64,000 bases of DNA from an uncultured Flavobacteriales bacterium (GTDB lineage Bacteria; Bacteroidota; Bacteroidia; Flavobacteriales_D; Sanyastnellaceae), in NCBI GenBank assembly GCA_938082505.1, contig CALLLH010000021.1, positions 62,001-126,000 on the forward strand, given 5' to 3'. The position numbers were made by a program, and so were the translations under genes. This document shows positions 1-9,187 of the stretch, piece by piece (positions within the stretch are counted from its first letter, which is position 1; each line of letters starts with the position of its first letter). Below the pieces are notes generated by a model. That model saw nothing but the letters and a program-made list of their open reading frames with translations, was not told where the DNA came from and did no database searches.

Positions 1-55
1 CGCAGGCAGCGAAATCGGCGGGGGCGATCGTCGCCTTGGAATCCATGTGCATCAT
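1..55 (-). CDS. possible 5' end of a divergent gene, truncated by window edge
   Basis: A minus-strand frame opens with three in-frame ATGs (at 55, 52 and 46) and reads MMHMDSKATIAPADFAAC before leaving the window. It is divergent from the mutase gene, as expected of a separate transcription unit. The frame stays open a little upstream of the ATGs, back to a TGA near the mutase start. Eighteen residues are too few to recognise a family, so this is only a possible gene start. Confidence 0.25.
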   Translation of the reverse strand, partial: MMHMDSKATIAPADFAAC

Positions 56-106
56 GAAGACGTTCTGTGCGGGAAAATAGGGTCGCGGGCCGGTTAACTT
101 GGCGCC

Positions 107-3100
107 ATGGAAGAGTCAATTCACGCAGCGGATTCGTGGACGGATTGGGTGGATGCGGTCAAGGCCCAATCGAGGGGAGGTGACGTCACCCTGCATACGG
201 AGTTGGACGGTGAGATTCAATGTCCGGTCTTCCATCCCGCGCGTCCTGTGGGCTCCATCCTTTCGGAAGCCCCCGATCCATGGAGGATCCGGGGTACCGT
301 CGACTCTGCGGCCGCGGTGATGGCCGCCTTGGAAGGAGGGGTGGAGGTCCTGCGCTGCAAGGGGTGTCTCGATCCTGCGCGCTGGATGGAGGGGGTGGAA
401 AAAGCCTACGTCGAGATCGAATTCTTCGGTGGAACGGACGTGTCGACATTGGCCGAGACCGACACCCTTCCCATCAGTGGGGGGGTGCTGATCGACGCGT
501 GGTCGGCAGCTTCCATGGACGCCATCCGCCATCATTCCGAAGCCGTGGACCGTCATGCTCCCCGAAAGGGACTCAGGACCGTGGCCCTGACCGATCCGAG
601 GTTGGCGGGCGGGAACTGGTCCACTTCCGCATCACTGGCGTTGCTGGTCAAAGCGTGTGCGCGGTTGTCCGAGGCAGCTGGAGGACTGGACCGGGTGTCG
701 CTCGACGTGGCACTGGATGTGGATCCAATGGTCGGCATGGCCTCGATGGAGGCGATGAAGCGGTTGCTGGCCAGACAATGGGACAGTGCGGTATGGCCCC
801 GATTGACGGCGGTGTGCAATCCCCGGGCCTTCGGGGCGACGGAAGGCAGGGAGAACCTCGTGAGGCAGTCCATCCAATTGACTGCCGGGGCATTGTCGGC
901 AGTGGATGCTCTGGATGCGGGTAATTCCATGGCTTCAGAAGTGGCGCCGGAGGACATGGAGAACACAACCAAGTGGGGCCGCAACCTGCTCCACATGCTG
1001 AGGGAGGAGAGCCATTTGGGCGAAGGCCAAGCGGTGGTTTCGCCCTTGGTCGACAGTCTGGCGGATGCCTTTGTTGCGGCAGCGGACCGGTACCTCGAGC
1101 TGTGGTCCGACTTGGAGCCCCACGACATCTGGAACCAGGGGGCTTCGGCCTGGGAAATAGCGCCCTTGCGCCTCGAGGAACCCCTTCCTGTGGACGGGGG
1201 TGCCGGTATTTGGGAGGGGCACGGAGCAGGGGTCCATCCCTTCCTCCGGGGACCCTATGCCAGCATGTATACCAGCCGGCCCTGGACCATCCGACAGTAT
1301 GCAGGTTTCAGCACGGCGCAAGAGTCCAATGCGTTCTACAGGCGCAATCTGGCGGCAGGGCAGAAGGGATTGAGCGTGGCTTTCGACCTCGCCACCCACA
1401 GGGGATACGACAGCGATCATCCCCGCGTCTCAGGAGATGTCGGAAAAGCCGGAGTGGCCATCGACAGCGTGGAGGACATGAAACTGTTGTTCGAGGAAAT
1501 CCCATTGGATGCCATGTCTGTCTCCATGACGATGAATGGGGCAGTATTGCCCGTGATGGCGTTCTATATCGTGGCCGCGGAAGAGCAGGGTGTGCAGGCC
1601 ATGCAGCTCTCTGGAACGATACAGAATGACATCCTGAAGGAGTTCATGGTGAGGAACACCTTCATCTATCCGCCTTCTCCGAGCATGCGCATCATCAGCG
1701 ACATTTTTGCCTACACGGCGGAGCACATGCCGAGGTTCAACTCCATCAGCATATCCGGCTACCACATGCAGGAGGCCGGGGCGACACCTGAGCTCGAGCT
1801 GGCCTATACCATCGCCAATGGTCTGTCCTACGTCAAGGCCGGGGTGGAAGCGGGATTGGATGTCGACGATTTTGCGCCGCGCCTCAGCTTTTTCTGGGGC
1901 ATTGGAATGGACCTTATTTCCGAAGTGGCCAAACTGCGCGCGGGCCGCTTGCTCTGGGCCCGGTGGATGGCGGAATTCAACCCGCGCAACCCCCGGTCCT
2001 CCATGCTGCGGACCCATTGTCAGACGAGCGGATGGACCTTGACGGAACAAGATCCCCTGAACAACGTGGGGCGAACCGCGATCGAGGCGCTGGCCGCCGT
2101 CTGGGGGGGCACACAGAGCTTGCACACCAACTCCATGGATGAAGCCATCGCGTTGCCCACCGATGACACGGCCAAGGTGGCGCGGAACACCCAACTCATC
2201 CTCCAGAAGGAATCCGGTACGACCCGCTGGGTGGATCCTTTGGGAGGAGATGACCGCATTGCAACGCGAACGGCGGAGTTGGTGGAGTCTGCTGATGCGA
2301 TCATCCGGGAGATGCAGGAAGCCGGTGGAATGCCGGGGGCCATTGAAAAGGGCTTGCCCATGCGCGGAATCGAGACTGCGGCTGCAGAAAAGCAATCCCG
2401 CATCGATGCGGGCCTGGACAAGATCATAGGCCTGAATCTCTTTGCCGGAAAGGCTCCGGAATCCATGGAGGTGCTCAAGGTGGACCACCATGCCGTCCTT
2501 GAGGGGCAATGCGCCCGGTTGGACGAGTTGCGGAAAAACCGGAACCCGGAAGCGGTTTCAACAGCGCTTGAAGCCCTTGAGCAGGGGGCTCGAGGGGATG
2601 GAAACCTCTTGTCCCTCGCGGTTGCGGCGGCCCGGGTACGCTGCACGTTGGGGGAAATATCCGACGCCATGGAAAGGGCCTACGGGCGACATGTACCGGT
2701 GAATCGTCCTGTTCGTGGTATTTTCCGGAAGCACCTCGGTGCCCATGAGGAATTCAAACACGCCGTGCAGCAAGCCGCCCGTTTTTCAGAACTCGTTGGC
2801 CGTCAACCCCGGATACTCGTCGCCAAGATGGGCCAGGATGGCCATGACAGGGGGGCCAAGGTGATCGCGAGTGCCTTTGCCGATCTGGGGTTCGATGTCG
2901 ACCTCGGGTCCCTTTTCCAGACCCCCGCAGAAGTCGCGAGACAGGCCGTGGAAAGTGATGTCCACGTGGTCGGCGTGTCCACCCTTGCCGCAGGTCACCT
3001 GGCCCTTGTGCCCGCCCTGGTGGAAGCCCTGACCGAAGCGGGCAGAGAAGACATGCTCGTGGTGGTGGGCGGGGTCATACCCCGGGAAGATTACCCGGCA

Positions 3101-3199
3101 TTGTACGGCGCGGGCGTGACGGCCATTTTTGGCCCAGGCACGCCGGTGGTCCAATCCGCCAACCGCATTCTGGACTTGCTGCTGGAAGCGTATTCCTGA
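107..3199 (+). CDS. methylmalonyl-CoA mutase, small- and large-subunit-like parts in one chain
   Basis: Adenosylcobalamin-dependent isomerase interconverting (R)-methylmalonyl-CoA and succinyl-CoA. Residues ~360-780 are a complete MutB-type substrate barrel: [12 protein letters not shown] at ~390, [18 protein letters not shown] at ~425 and [10 protein letters not shown] at ~550. Residues ~900-1030 are the B12 domain, with the base-off cobalamin motif DGHDRG in [11 protein letters not shown]. Residues 1-~340 look like a shortened MutA (small-subunit) barrel: the stretch [15 protein letters not shown] near 290 resembles the [12 protein letters not shown] helix of the large subunit, and it has no B12 domain of its own. 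MutB alone is usually ~710-730 residues, so 1030 residues fits a MutA-like region fused to MutB. No separate mutA lies nearby. There is no obvious Shine-Dalgarno before the ATG. The mutase call is firm; the fusion reading rests on N-terminal resemblance judged by eye. Confidence 0.93.
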   Translation: MEESIHAADSWTDWVDAVKAQSRGGDVTLHTELDGEIQCPVFHPARPVGSILSEAPDPWRIRGTVDSAAAVMAALEGGVEVLRCKGCLDPARWMEGVEKAYVEIEFFGGTDVSTLAETDTLPISGGVLIDAWSAASMDAIRHHSEAVDRHAPRKGLRTVALTDPRLAGGNWSTSASLALLVKACARLSEAAGGLDRVSLDVALDVDPMVGMASMEAMKRLLARQWDSAVWPRLTAVCNPRAFGATEGRENLVRQSIQLTAGALSAVDALDAGNSMASEVAPEDMENTTKWGRNLLHMLREESHLGEGQAVVSPLVDSLADAFVAAADRYLELWSDLEPHDIWNQGASAWEIAPLRLEEPLPVDGGAGIWEGHGAGVHPFLRGPYASMYTSRPWTIRQYAGFSTAQESNAFYRRNLAAGQKGLSVAFDLATHRGYDSDHPRVSGDVGKAGVAIDSVEDMKLLFEEIPLDAMSVSMTMNGAVLPVMAFYIVAAEEQGVQAMQLSGTIQNDILKEFMVRNTFIYPPSPSMRIISDIFAYTAEHMPRFNSISISGYHMQEAGATPELELAYTIANGLSYVKAGVEAGLDVDDFAPRLSFFWGIGMDLISEVAKLRAGRLLWARWMAEFNPRNPRSSMLRTHCQTSGWTLTEQDPLNNVGRTAIEALAAVWGGTQSLHTNSMDEAIALPTDDTAKVARNTQLILQKESGTTRWVDPLGGDDRIATRTAELVESADAIIREMQEAGGMPGAIEKGLPMRGIETAAAEKQSRIDAGLDKIIGLNLFAGKAPESMEVLKVDHHAVLEGQCARLDELRKNRNPEAVSTALEALEQGARGDGNLLSLAVAAARVRCTLGEISDAMERAYGRHVPVNRPVRGIFRKHLGAHEEFKHAVQQAARFSELVGRQPRILVAKMGQDGHDRGAKVIASAFADLGFDVDLGSLFQTPAEVARQAVESDVHVVGVSTLAAGHLALVPALVEALTEAGREDMLVVVGGVIPREDYPALYGAGVTAIFGPGTPVVQSANRILDLLLEAYS

Positions 3200-3207
3200 T
3201 CCTGAGC

Positions 3208-4182
3208 TCAGAATCCCTCAGTGCCGAGCGCGTCAGTGGGATAACGGTAGCCCCTGAGGATTTCTTCCGCAGCCATGGCGGGTTTGCCTGCCAATTGTGC
3301 CTTTCGCAGTCGGATGGGGCGGTCCTGCGTTCCCACCCACCAACTGTCCTCGCTCACTTGGCATTGGCCCGGCACCAAGGCCCCCGCGTCTCCTGCAGGC
3401 GGGTCCATCGAGACTTCATGCACTTTGAAAGTGGCGCCGTTCAGCGTTGTCCAGGCCCCGGGAAAAGGGGACATGCCCCGAATGAAGTCATGGACTTCTT
3501 GGCATGATCGACGCCAATCGATGCGGCCATCCTGACGGAAGAGCTTGGGCGCTTCCCGCTCCTTCCCCGTCCAGAGCAAGTCTTGTCCAATGCTCTTGAC
3601 ATGCCCTGTTGACAAGGCATCGAGTGTGTCACAGAGGAGCCCTGCACCCTCCACCATGAGCCGGTCATACACCGTTCCTGCCGTATCCGAGGGGCCGATG
3701 GGCGCACTCCGTTGCAACAGCAGGGCCCCTGTGTCGATTTCCCTCGTGATGAAGAAAGCGGTCACGCCGGTCATGGCCGCTCCGGAGGCCACGGCATGCT
3801 GGATGGGGGCAGCGCCCCTGAAATCGGGGAGCAGGCTGCCATGGATGTTGATGGTGCCCAAATGGGGACGGTTCCATACCACTTCCGGCAACATCCTGAA
3901 TGCGACAACGACGTAGAGGTCTGCATTCCAACGGTCCAGTTGCGCGAGGAAGGCAGCGTCCCTCAATTTCTCGGGTTGGTGCAGGGGCAATCCCAGCTCG
4001 AGTGCCGCCGATTTCACCGCGGAGGGCGACAGACGCTGTCCGCGGCCTGCAGGCCGGTCGGGTGCCGTGACCACGCCGGCCACTTCGTGTCGGGTGTCCA
4101 CCAGCGCCCGCAGGGCGCATTCAGCAAAATCGGGAGTCCCGAAGAAGACGACACGGAGGGGATGAGCTGCAGGTTCCAACAC
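3208..4182 (-). CDS. fmt: methionyl-tRNA formyltransferase
   Basis: Transfers a formyl group from 10-formyl-tetrahydrofolate to Met-tRNA(fMet) for translation initiation. The 324 residues match the family length. The N-terminal formyltransferase fold begins VVFFGTPDFAECAL. The catalytic block NIHGSLLPDFRGAAPI supplies the conserved Asn and His, and REIDTGALLLQ carries the catalytic Asp. The C-terminal ~110 residues (after about 205) are the OB-like tRNA-binding domain. It converges on the mutase gene with only 8 bases between stop codons, and lies downstream of the MATE gene on the same strand (40-base gap). Confidence 0.97.
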   Translation of the reverse strand: MLEPAAHPLRVVFFGTPDFAECALRALVDTRHEVAGVVTAPDRPAGRGQRLSPSAVKSAALELGLPLHQPEKLRDAAFLAQLDRWNADLYVVVAFRMLPEVVWNRPHLGTINIHGSLLPDFRGAAPIQHAVASGAAMTGVTAFFITREIDTGALLLQRSAPIGPSDTAGTVYDRLMVEGAGLLCDTLDALSTGHVKSIGQDLLWTGKEREAPKLFRQDGRIDWRRSCQEVHDFIRGMSPFPGAWTTLNGATFKVHEVSMDPPAGDAGALVPGQCQVSEDSWWVGTQDRPIRLRKAQLAGKPAMAAEEILRGYRYPTDALGTEGF

Positions 4183-4222
4183 GCGGCGCGAAGGTAAACG
4201 CGGACCCGTCCACCTCGGGCAT

Positions 4223-5548
4223 TCAGACGGACTTGGAACGCCAATCCCAACGGGTCAGGAACAACAGGCAGCCTGCACCCATGCCACTGAAATAAATCCA
4301 CTCGACCCACCAGATCCGCCAGACGGGTTGTGGGTCGATGAGCGTCATCCAGATGCTGACCGCAGTGTACAGCACCAGAGCACTGGCTTCAATGGCGAGG
4401 GCGGGCGTGGTGTGTCCACTGCCCTGGACCGAGCTGAGCAGCACGCTGCTGATGCTGTACATCATCATGGCCAGAAAAATGACCGGCAATGTCCTGCATG
4501 CAGCTTCCAGACCGAGGTGGTCATCGAAGAAGGGGGCCGCCAGGAACTCAGGATAGAACAACCCTCCGTGGGACACCAGCAGGATTCCGCAGGCATTCAC
4601 CAGCATCAAGCGGCGCATCGTGGGCACCAGTTCCTCCCGCCGTCCTTCTCCGAGAAGACCACTGACTAAGGTGCGCGTGGTCTGCTGCACCCCCTGGGCA
4701 ATCACGAAGGCGAGCATGAAAAAGTTCCGGGCGATATGGCTCACCTTGAGTTCCATGACCCCGACCTGTTCCACAAGAAAAAAGAACATGCTCCACGTGC
4801 CGAGCGTCAGCGTCATCTGGAGGATCATGGGCAGGGCCAATCGGGCCCAACGCCCCAAAGCGTCACCGGCCATCCATGCCGCTGAGCGTAAAGCCCTTCC
4901 GTGCCGCTGCATGGCGCAGCCCAGCAGGACGAACAGCCCCGTGCATTCGGCTGTGAAACTGGCCCAGGCAGCGCCGCGGGGCCCCATGGCCGGGAAGCCC
5001 CACTGACCCGAAATCAGCGCCGCATCGCCGATGATGTTCACCAATCCGGTCGTGACCATGGCCCACATCAGGATCCGGGAACGGGCGGTTCCCATGAAGA
5101 AGGCATTCAGCATCATCATCATGAAGGCAGGCAGGTATCCCCACCGCCGGATGGCCATGAATTCGGCGAACACGGCACCCGTTGCCACATCCTGGAACAC
5201 ATTCTCGATGCCCGTGAGCAGGAGGAGGTGCATCACTCCCACAAGCAACAACCCCGTTCCAGCCATGATGGCAAGACCCGAACGGAGGATGCCCAGCGCA
5301 GCGTCCGGTTGGCCCTCACCGACACGGCGCGCAATGAGAATTTGCCCAGTATTGCAGAATCCAGCGCCGATCATGCCCAAGGTGATGTACAGAATCCCGG
5401 CATTGCCGGCGCCGTTCAGCGCAGCATCCGAGGTGCGGCTGAGAAAGAAGTTGTCGGTGAGCACCACCAGGAACTGCATGAAGGTTCCGGCCGATATCGG
5501 TATGGCCAGCCGCAGTATGGTGGCGTAGTCCGTCTTCAAGGAGCCCAT
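4223..5548 (-). CDS. MATE family efflux transporter
   Basis: Inner-membrane cation-coupled exporter of the multidrug and toxic compound extrusion family; substrate unknown. About 441 residues with roughly twelve hydrophobic segments in two halves. The first half has the typical early motifs LRLAIPISAGTFMQFL and DNFFLSRTSDAALNGAG, then a glycine/glutamine-rich turn GAGFCNTGQILIARRVGEG. I chose Met at 5548 over the longer frame starting at 5590, because the longer start would run into the upstream methylase gene while this one leaves a 7-base gap. It is probably co-transcribed with the upstream trmH-like gene. NorM-like and DinF-like subfamilies cannot be told apart by eye. Confidence 0.9.
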   Translation of the reverse strand: MGSLKTDYATILRLAIPISAGTFMQFLVVLTDNFFLSRTSDAALNGAGNAGILYITLGMIGAGFCNTGQILIARRVGEGQPDAALGILRSGLAIMAGTGLLLVGVMHLLLLTGIENVFQDVATGAVFAEFMAIRRWGYLPAFMMMMLNAFFMGTARSRILMWAMVTTGLVNIIGDAALISGQWGFPAMGPRGAAWASFTAECTGLFVLLGCAMQRHGRALRSAAWMAGDALGRWARLALPMILQMTLTLGTWSMFFFLVEQVGVMELKVSHIARNFFMLAFVIAQGVQQTTRTLVSGLLGEGRREELVPTMRRLMLVNACGILLVSHGGLFYPEFLAAPFFDDHLGLEAACRTLPVIFLAMMMYSISSVLLSSVQGSGHTTPALAIEASALVLYTAVSIWMTLIDPQPVWRIWWVEWIYFSGMGAGCLLFLTRWDWRSKSV

Positions 5549-5555
5549 GATGGGA

Positions 5556-6236
5556 TTACCGGGAGGGTTGGTCCTCGGAACCACCGGCATGGGCTCGGAG
5601 GCGCATCAGCATGCCAGAAGCATCCTTGATCGTGCGTTCGGCCCAATCGCCGAGGATGCGGACATGTTCATCCTGCGGGATGCGCCAATCGAGGTCTTCG
5701 CGCTCGCGGACGCGACGCGTAATGGTCTGCAGCGTGAGGGCTGCAGCAACAGAAATGTTGAAGCTTTCGGTGAATCCGAACATCGGTATGCGAACGAAGC
5801 AGTCGGCTTCGGCCATGGCGGCCTCACTGATGCCAGAGCCTTCAGAACCGAATACGAGGGCGATGGGTTGCTCCAGCGGCACGGCTTCAGGGGAGGTGTC
5901 GTTGGTGTGGGGCGTGGTGCAGCAGATGGTGAACCCCTCTTTCTTGAGCTTGCGCAAGGCATGTCGGGTTTCGGTATGCCTTCGGATGTCCAGCCATTTG
6001 TATGCCCCTTTGGAAACGCCAGGTGAAGTCCGGTAGGGGTTGTTGGCTTCAATGATATGAGCGGATTGGATGCCGAAACAGTCACAGCTCCTCAGCACTG
6101 CCGAGATGTTGTGGGGGTTGTACAGGTCTTCCGTCACGACCGTAACCCATTGCATGCGGCGCGCGAGGACGGTCTGGAACCGTGCCCGCCGGGCTTCGGT
6201 CAGGTAGGGGGAAAGCAATGCGTATCGATCGTCCAT
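5556..6236 (-). CDS. trmH: TrmH/SpoU family tRNA (guanosine-2'-O)-methyltransferase
   Basis: SAM-dependent RNA ribose 2'-O-methylase with the deep trefoil-knot SPOUT fold. All three SpoU motifs are present: motif 1 NPHNISAVLRSCDCFGIQ, motif 2 ALVFGSEGSGISEAAM, and motif 3 IPMFGFTESFNISVAAAL. The chain is about 226 residues from Met at 6236. The frame could extend to 6272, but that would put the coding region into the HU terminator hairpin and adds a non-conserved leader, so the internal start is preferred. TrmH (tRNA Gm18) is the best match by size and motif 3, though a 23S rRNA target cannot be excluded. Confidence 0.9.
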   Translation of the reverse strand: MDDRYALLSPYLTEARRARFQTVLARRMQWVTVVTEDLYNPHNISAVLRSCDCFGIQSAHIIEANNPYRTSPGVSKGAYKWLDIRRHTETRHALRKLKKEGFTICCTTPHTNDTSPEAVPLEQPIALVFGSEGSGISEAAMAEADCFVRIPMFGFTESFNISVAAALTLQTITRRVREREDLDWRIPQDEHVRILGDWAERTIKDASGMLMRLRAHAGGSEDQPSR

Positions 6237-6249
6237 GATCGGAGGGCCT

Positions 6250-6292
6250 GACAAAGAAAATCCCCGGCCCACCGCAAGGGCAAGCCGGGGAT
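6250..6292 (-). terminator. rho-independent terminator of the HU gene
   Basis: Perfect 9-bp inverted repeat (6260-6268 with 6284-6292) rich in G/C. Read on the minus strand it is followed by TTTCTTTG. It sits directly downstream of the HU stop codon. Confidence 0.8.
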
Positions 6293-6320
6293 GTCTTGGC
6301 TGGTGCCGTGAACAGGTCGA

Positions 6321-6593
6321 TTACTTGACCTTGTCGTTCAGCTCGGCACCGGGCTTGAACTTCACCACGTTCTTCGCTGCGATGGTGATTTCCTTACCGG
6401 TTTGCGGGTTGCGTCCCTTGCGCGCCTCGCGGTGCGTCACGGAGAAAGAGCCGAAACCGACGAGAGCGACACGCTCGCCACCCTTGAGGGCATTGGAGGT
6501 AGCATCGATGAAAGCGTCAAGTGCGCGACCAGCGTCGGCCTTGCTGATGCCAGCGCCTTCGGCCATGGCATCGCGGAGTTCTGATTTGTTCAT
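6321..6593 (-). CDS. hup: HU family DNA-binding protein
   Basis: Small dimeric nucleoid protein that bends DNA non-specifically. The 90 residues match HU length. The chain starts [18 protein letters not shown], and the DNA-binding beta-arm region carries [19 protein letters not shown] and then [18 protein letters not shown], the classic HU signature. It is a monocistronic unit: a strong -7 element lies about 29 bases upstream and a terminator follows immediately. A single-copy HU and a specialised paralogue (IHF-like) cannot be separated from this window. Confidence 0.97.
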   Translation of the reverse strand: MNKSELRDAMAEGAGISKADAGRALDAFIDATSNALKGGERVALVGFGSFSVTHREARKGRNPQTGKEITIAAKNVVKFKPGAELNDKVK

Positions 6594-6621
6594 GTTGTTC
6601 TATTTGAGGTTGTGAACCTTC

Positions 6622-6629
6622 CAAATGTA
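6622..6629 (-). promoter_or_regulatory. Bacteroidota-type -7 promoter element for the HU gene
   Basis: The minus strand reads TACATTTG, an exact match to the TAnnTTTG -7 consensus of the Bacteroidota primary sigma factor. It lies about 29 bases before the HU start codon. A clear -33 TTG is not obvious. Confidence 0.6.
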
Positions 6630-6771
6630 TAGGCTAAATCCCGCGCCGACCGCGGGTTGCAGCTCGTTTTTATGCAATTTGTGGATAAAGTCGACCATGA
6701 ATTGGAAAAACCCGCAAAACCAGCAGTGATGCGGGGTTTGAGTTGGGGCGGACCTTTGCCGACCGAACCCA

Positions 6772-7245
6772 ATGGAGCCAATGTCAGATCACCAACCAGC
6801 GACACCCATGGATGTCCCCTTCGAAGCCTTGGGGCCTACCGTTGATTTTGAGGTGCCGTTGCGGTACAGCGATATGGACCTGTTCGGGCACGTCAACAAT
6901 GCCCGCTATTTCACTTTTCTGGAGGAGGCAAGGATCGCCTGGTTCGAAGCGTGTGTGCCCGAAACATGGGATTGGCGGAAGCATGGCGTCCTCGTGGTGC
7001 ACAACGAAATGGACTATCTCAAGCCGGTGCAACCGGGGGACCGCCTGATCATTCGATTGGGCGCCTCGGGGCTGGGCAATTCCAGCATCCACATCAAGTA
7101 CGAGGGGTATTGTCTGAAAGGGGGGGAGAAAGCAAAGGCCGTGTTGGCCTTCAGGGCGGCCACGACCCTGGTCAGTTGGGACACGGCGGCGGGAAAGGTG
7201 TGTCGGGTGCACGACGATTGGCGCAAGACCATTGAAGGCACCTGA
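6772..7245 (+). CDS. acyl-CoA thioesterase, 4-hydroxybenzoyl-CoA thioesterase-like
   Basis: Single hot-dog-fold thioesterase that hydrolyses acyl-CoA. The YbgC/4HBT active-site helix is clear: LRYSDMDLFGHVNNARYFTF, with the catalytic Asp in SDMD and the HVNNARY signature. About 157 residues, which is family-sized. Met at 6781 is an equally possible start. It converges on the neopullulanase gene with only three bases between stop codons. Substrate chain length is not predictable from sequence. Confidence 0.9.
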   Translation: MEPMSDHQPATPMDVPFEALGPTVDFEVPLRYSDMDLFGHVNNARYFTFLEEARIAWFEACVPETWDWRKHGVLVVHNEMDYLKPVQPGDRLIIRLGASGLGNSSIHIKYEGYCLKGGEKAKAVLAFRAATTLVSWDTAAGKVCRVHDDWRKTIEGT

Positions 7246-7248
7246 ACT

Positions 7249-9144
7249 TCATTCAAGCCGGTACACCTGAAAGTGCCAGGGGACCAAGGTGAGGTCATCG
7301 CCCCAACCGATGGATTCCGGGCCATCTCCTGATCCGCTCAGCACCGAGGAGCAGCGCACGGCGTCAGACCTGAATGGGAGGACTTGATTCCAGTTCAACA
7401 GGGCCGGTTCATCCGAGGCATTGGTCAGGACAAGGAGGCGCTGACCTCCTCCGGAACGCATGAAATGATACTGCCCGCCCCGGGGAATAAGGTGGGTCAA
7501 GGGGGCCGCGAATGCCGCCTTGTAGTCGCGCCGGGCATGGCCCAGTGCAGCTGTGAATCGCCAGAGCGTATCTTCTGTTGCGGTCCGCCCGTCGGGGCCG
7601 AAAGCACTGCGTTTGTCACCGGGCCATCCTCCCGGAAAATCACTGCGAACGAGGCCATCCGGTGCCGCGAAGCCGTCCATGCCGATTTCGGTTCCGTAAT
7701 AAATGCAGGGGATGCCGCGTGTGGTCATGACGAGACCGATGCCATAGCGGTTGCGCCGTTCATCCCCGGCAACGCTGCGCCATCGGTCCGTATCGTGGTT
7801 GTCGACAAAGGTGACGAGTCGGTTGGGGTCCGGATACACGCCGTCTTGCCCGAGCATGCCATGGACCCGCGTGATGCCGGAACGCCAAGTGGGGGCCTCC
7901 CTGATCATGTCCCTCAAGGCAAAGTGGAGCTGGAAGTCCTTCAGGCTCTCGAGGTGGGAATCGACTTGGCTCAGCATGCTTCCGGACAGATACTGCGATT
8001 GGGCAGCAGGACTTGAGACCCAGCACTCTCCAAACATGAAGAAGTCGGGGTGTTGTTCAAGGATGCGCTCGGCGAATGAAGCCATGAAACGCTGATCGGA
8101 ATAGGGGTAGGTGTCAATCCTGAATCCGTCTATTCCCACCTCCGATATCCACCACAAGGCATTCTGGACGAGGATGTCGGCGAGGAGGGGGTCCTGATCG
8201 GGAGCCAAATCCGGCATCTGTGGAACGAACCAGCCGCGGTTGAATTGATCGACCTCCTCTACAACGGCATTCGGGTCCGTCATCAGATTGCAGTTGTAAT
8301 TGGTGAGCGTGAACTCCGGCCATTGATGCAGCCAGCTGCTGTCCGGCAGTTCGCGCACCATCCAATGGTTGTGCCCCCAATGGTTGAAGATCACATCCTG
8401 TATGACTTTGATTTCCTTGGAATGGCAGGCATCCACCATGTCGCGATAAGCCGCGTTTCCTCCCAGTCTGGGGTCCACCCGGTAATGGTCTGTGATGGCA
8501 TAGCCATGGTAACTGGCCTCGGGCTGGTCGTTGACCAGGATGGGGTTGAGCCAAAGGGCATTGATGCCCAGTCCGTGCAGGTAATCGACATGCTGGGCTA
8601 TGCCTTGCAGGTCCCCTCCGTGCCGGGCATAAATCTCATCCCGGTTGACCCCCTGCTCGCGCAAGCCTTCGACGGTGTCATTCCCGGTATCGCCATTGGC
8701 GAATCGGTCCGGCATGATGAGATACATCGTGCTTCCCGATTCCACCCCTCCCGCGCCAGCGGGGCACTTCGTGGAATCCAGGAGGGGGTAGGAGAGCACG
8801 TGGCGATTTCCCAGGGCATCCCGGATCGCGATGTCATGCAGACCGACAGCACAGCCCGAGGATGTGCGCAACCGCACGAACAGATAGTCGGGGTGCTGTC
8901 TGCGCTCCTGACCCACCAAAGAAAGTCCTGGTCCAGGGACGGATACCGTGCAATCCGCCAGACCGGGCCCATGGAGAACCAGCACGAAATGATCCTCGGT
9001 GCCTCCGTTCCACCAATGGGGAGGCTCGATCCGCATCAGCGGGACGCTGAGGGAGTCTTGGATTTCCGTTGATTGGGCAAGAGGGAGGGGCGAAGGGAGG
9101 GGGGGGGTCCACGTCGCGATGTTCAAAAGGAGGAGGAGCAACAT
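7249..9144 (-). CDS. neopullulanase/cyclomaltodextrinase-like GH13 enzyme (SusA-like)
   Basis: Secreted or periplasmic glycoside hydrolase cutting alpha-1,4 (and possibly alpha-1,6) glucans or cyclodextrins. A hydrophobic N-terminus (MLLLLLLNIATW) with LAQS near 22-25 suggests a signal peptide. Residues ~30-130 fit the beta-sandwich N-domain of cyclomaltodextrinases (RIEPPHWWNGG is typical of its start). The catalytic barrel begins TMYLIMPDRFANGD. GH13 catalytic residues: nucleophile Asp in GIDGFRIDTYPY, acid/base Glu in MFGECWVSS, and third Asp in TFVDNHDTDRW. A C-terminal beta-domain ends the 631 residues. It is divergent from the CBM-like protein gene across 43 bases containing the shared inverted repeat, which links both to the starch regulon. 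Confidence 0.93.
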   Translation of the reverse strand: MLLLLLLNIATWTPPLPSPLPLAQSTEIQDSLSVPLMRIEPPHWWNGGTEDHFVLVLHGPGLADCTVSVPGPGLSLVGQERRQHPDYLFVRLRTSSGCAVGLHDIAIRDALGNRHVLSYPLLDSTKCPAGAGGVESGSTMYLIMPDRFANGDTGNDTVEGLREQGVNRDEIYARHGGDLQGIAQHVDYLHGLGINALWLNPILVNDQPEASYHGYAITDHYRVDPRLGGNAAYRDMVDACHSKEIKVIQDVIFNHWGHNHWMVRELPDSSWLHQWPEFTLTNYNCNLMTDPNAVVEEVDQFNRGWFVPQMPDLAPDQDPLLADILVQNALWWISEVGIDGFRIDTYPYSDQRFMASFAERILEQHPDFFMFGECWVSSPAAQSQYLSGSMLSQVDSHLESLKDFQLHFALRDMIREAPTWRSGITRVHGMLGQDGVYPDPNRLVTFVDNHDTDRWRSVAGDERRNRYGIGLVMTTRGIPCIYYGTEIGMDGFAAPDGLVRSDFPGGWPGDKRSAFGPDGRTATEDTLWRFTAALGHARRDYKAAFAAPLTHLIPRGGQYHFMRSGGGQRLLVLTNASDEPALLNWNQVLPFRSDAVRCSSVLSGSGDGPESIGWGDDLTLVPWHFQVYRLE

Positions 9145-9157
9145 CGGAGCTGCAAAC

Positions 9158-9165
9158 TAAATTCG
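9158..9165 (+). promoter_or_regulatory. candidate -7 element for the CBM-like protein gene
   Basis: TAAATTCG differs from TAnnTTTG at one base. The same octamer lies in the promoter region of the alpha-amylase gene (47738-47745, minus strand). The inverted repeat at 9168-9182 follows immediately, so an operator would cover the start of transcription. Confidence 0.4.
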
Positions 9166-9167
9166 CT

Positions 9168-9182
9168 GTGTACACCATACAC
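9168..9182. promoter_or_regulatory. candidate operator, copy 1 of GTGTM-N5-TACAC
   Basis: GTGTA-CACCA-TACAC is a perfect 5-bp inverted repeat with a 5-base spacer in the 43-base gap between two divergent starch genes. Three related sites lie near susC, the alpha-amylase and the Nudix-type regulator, with the same arm and spacer length. Confidence 0.55.
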
Positions 9183-9187
9183 GATTC

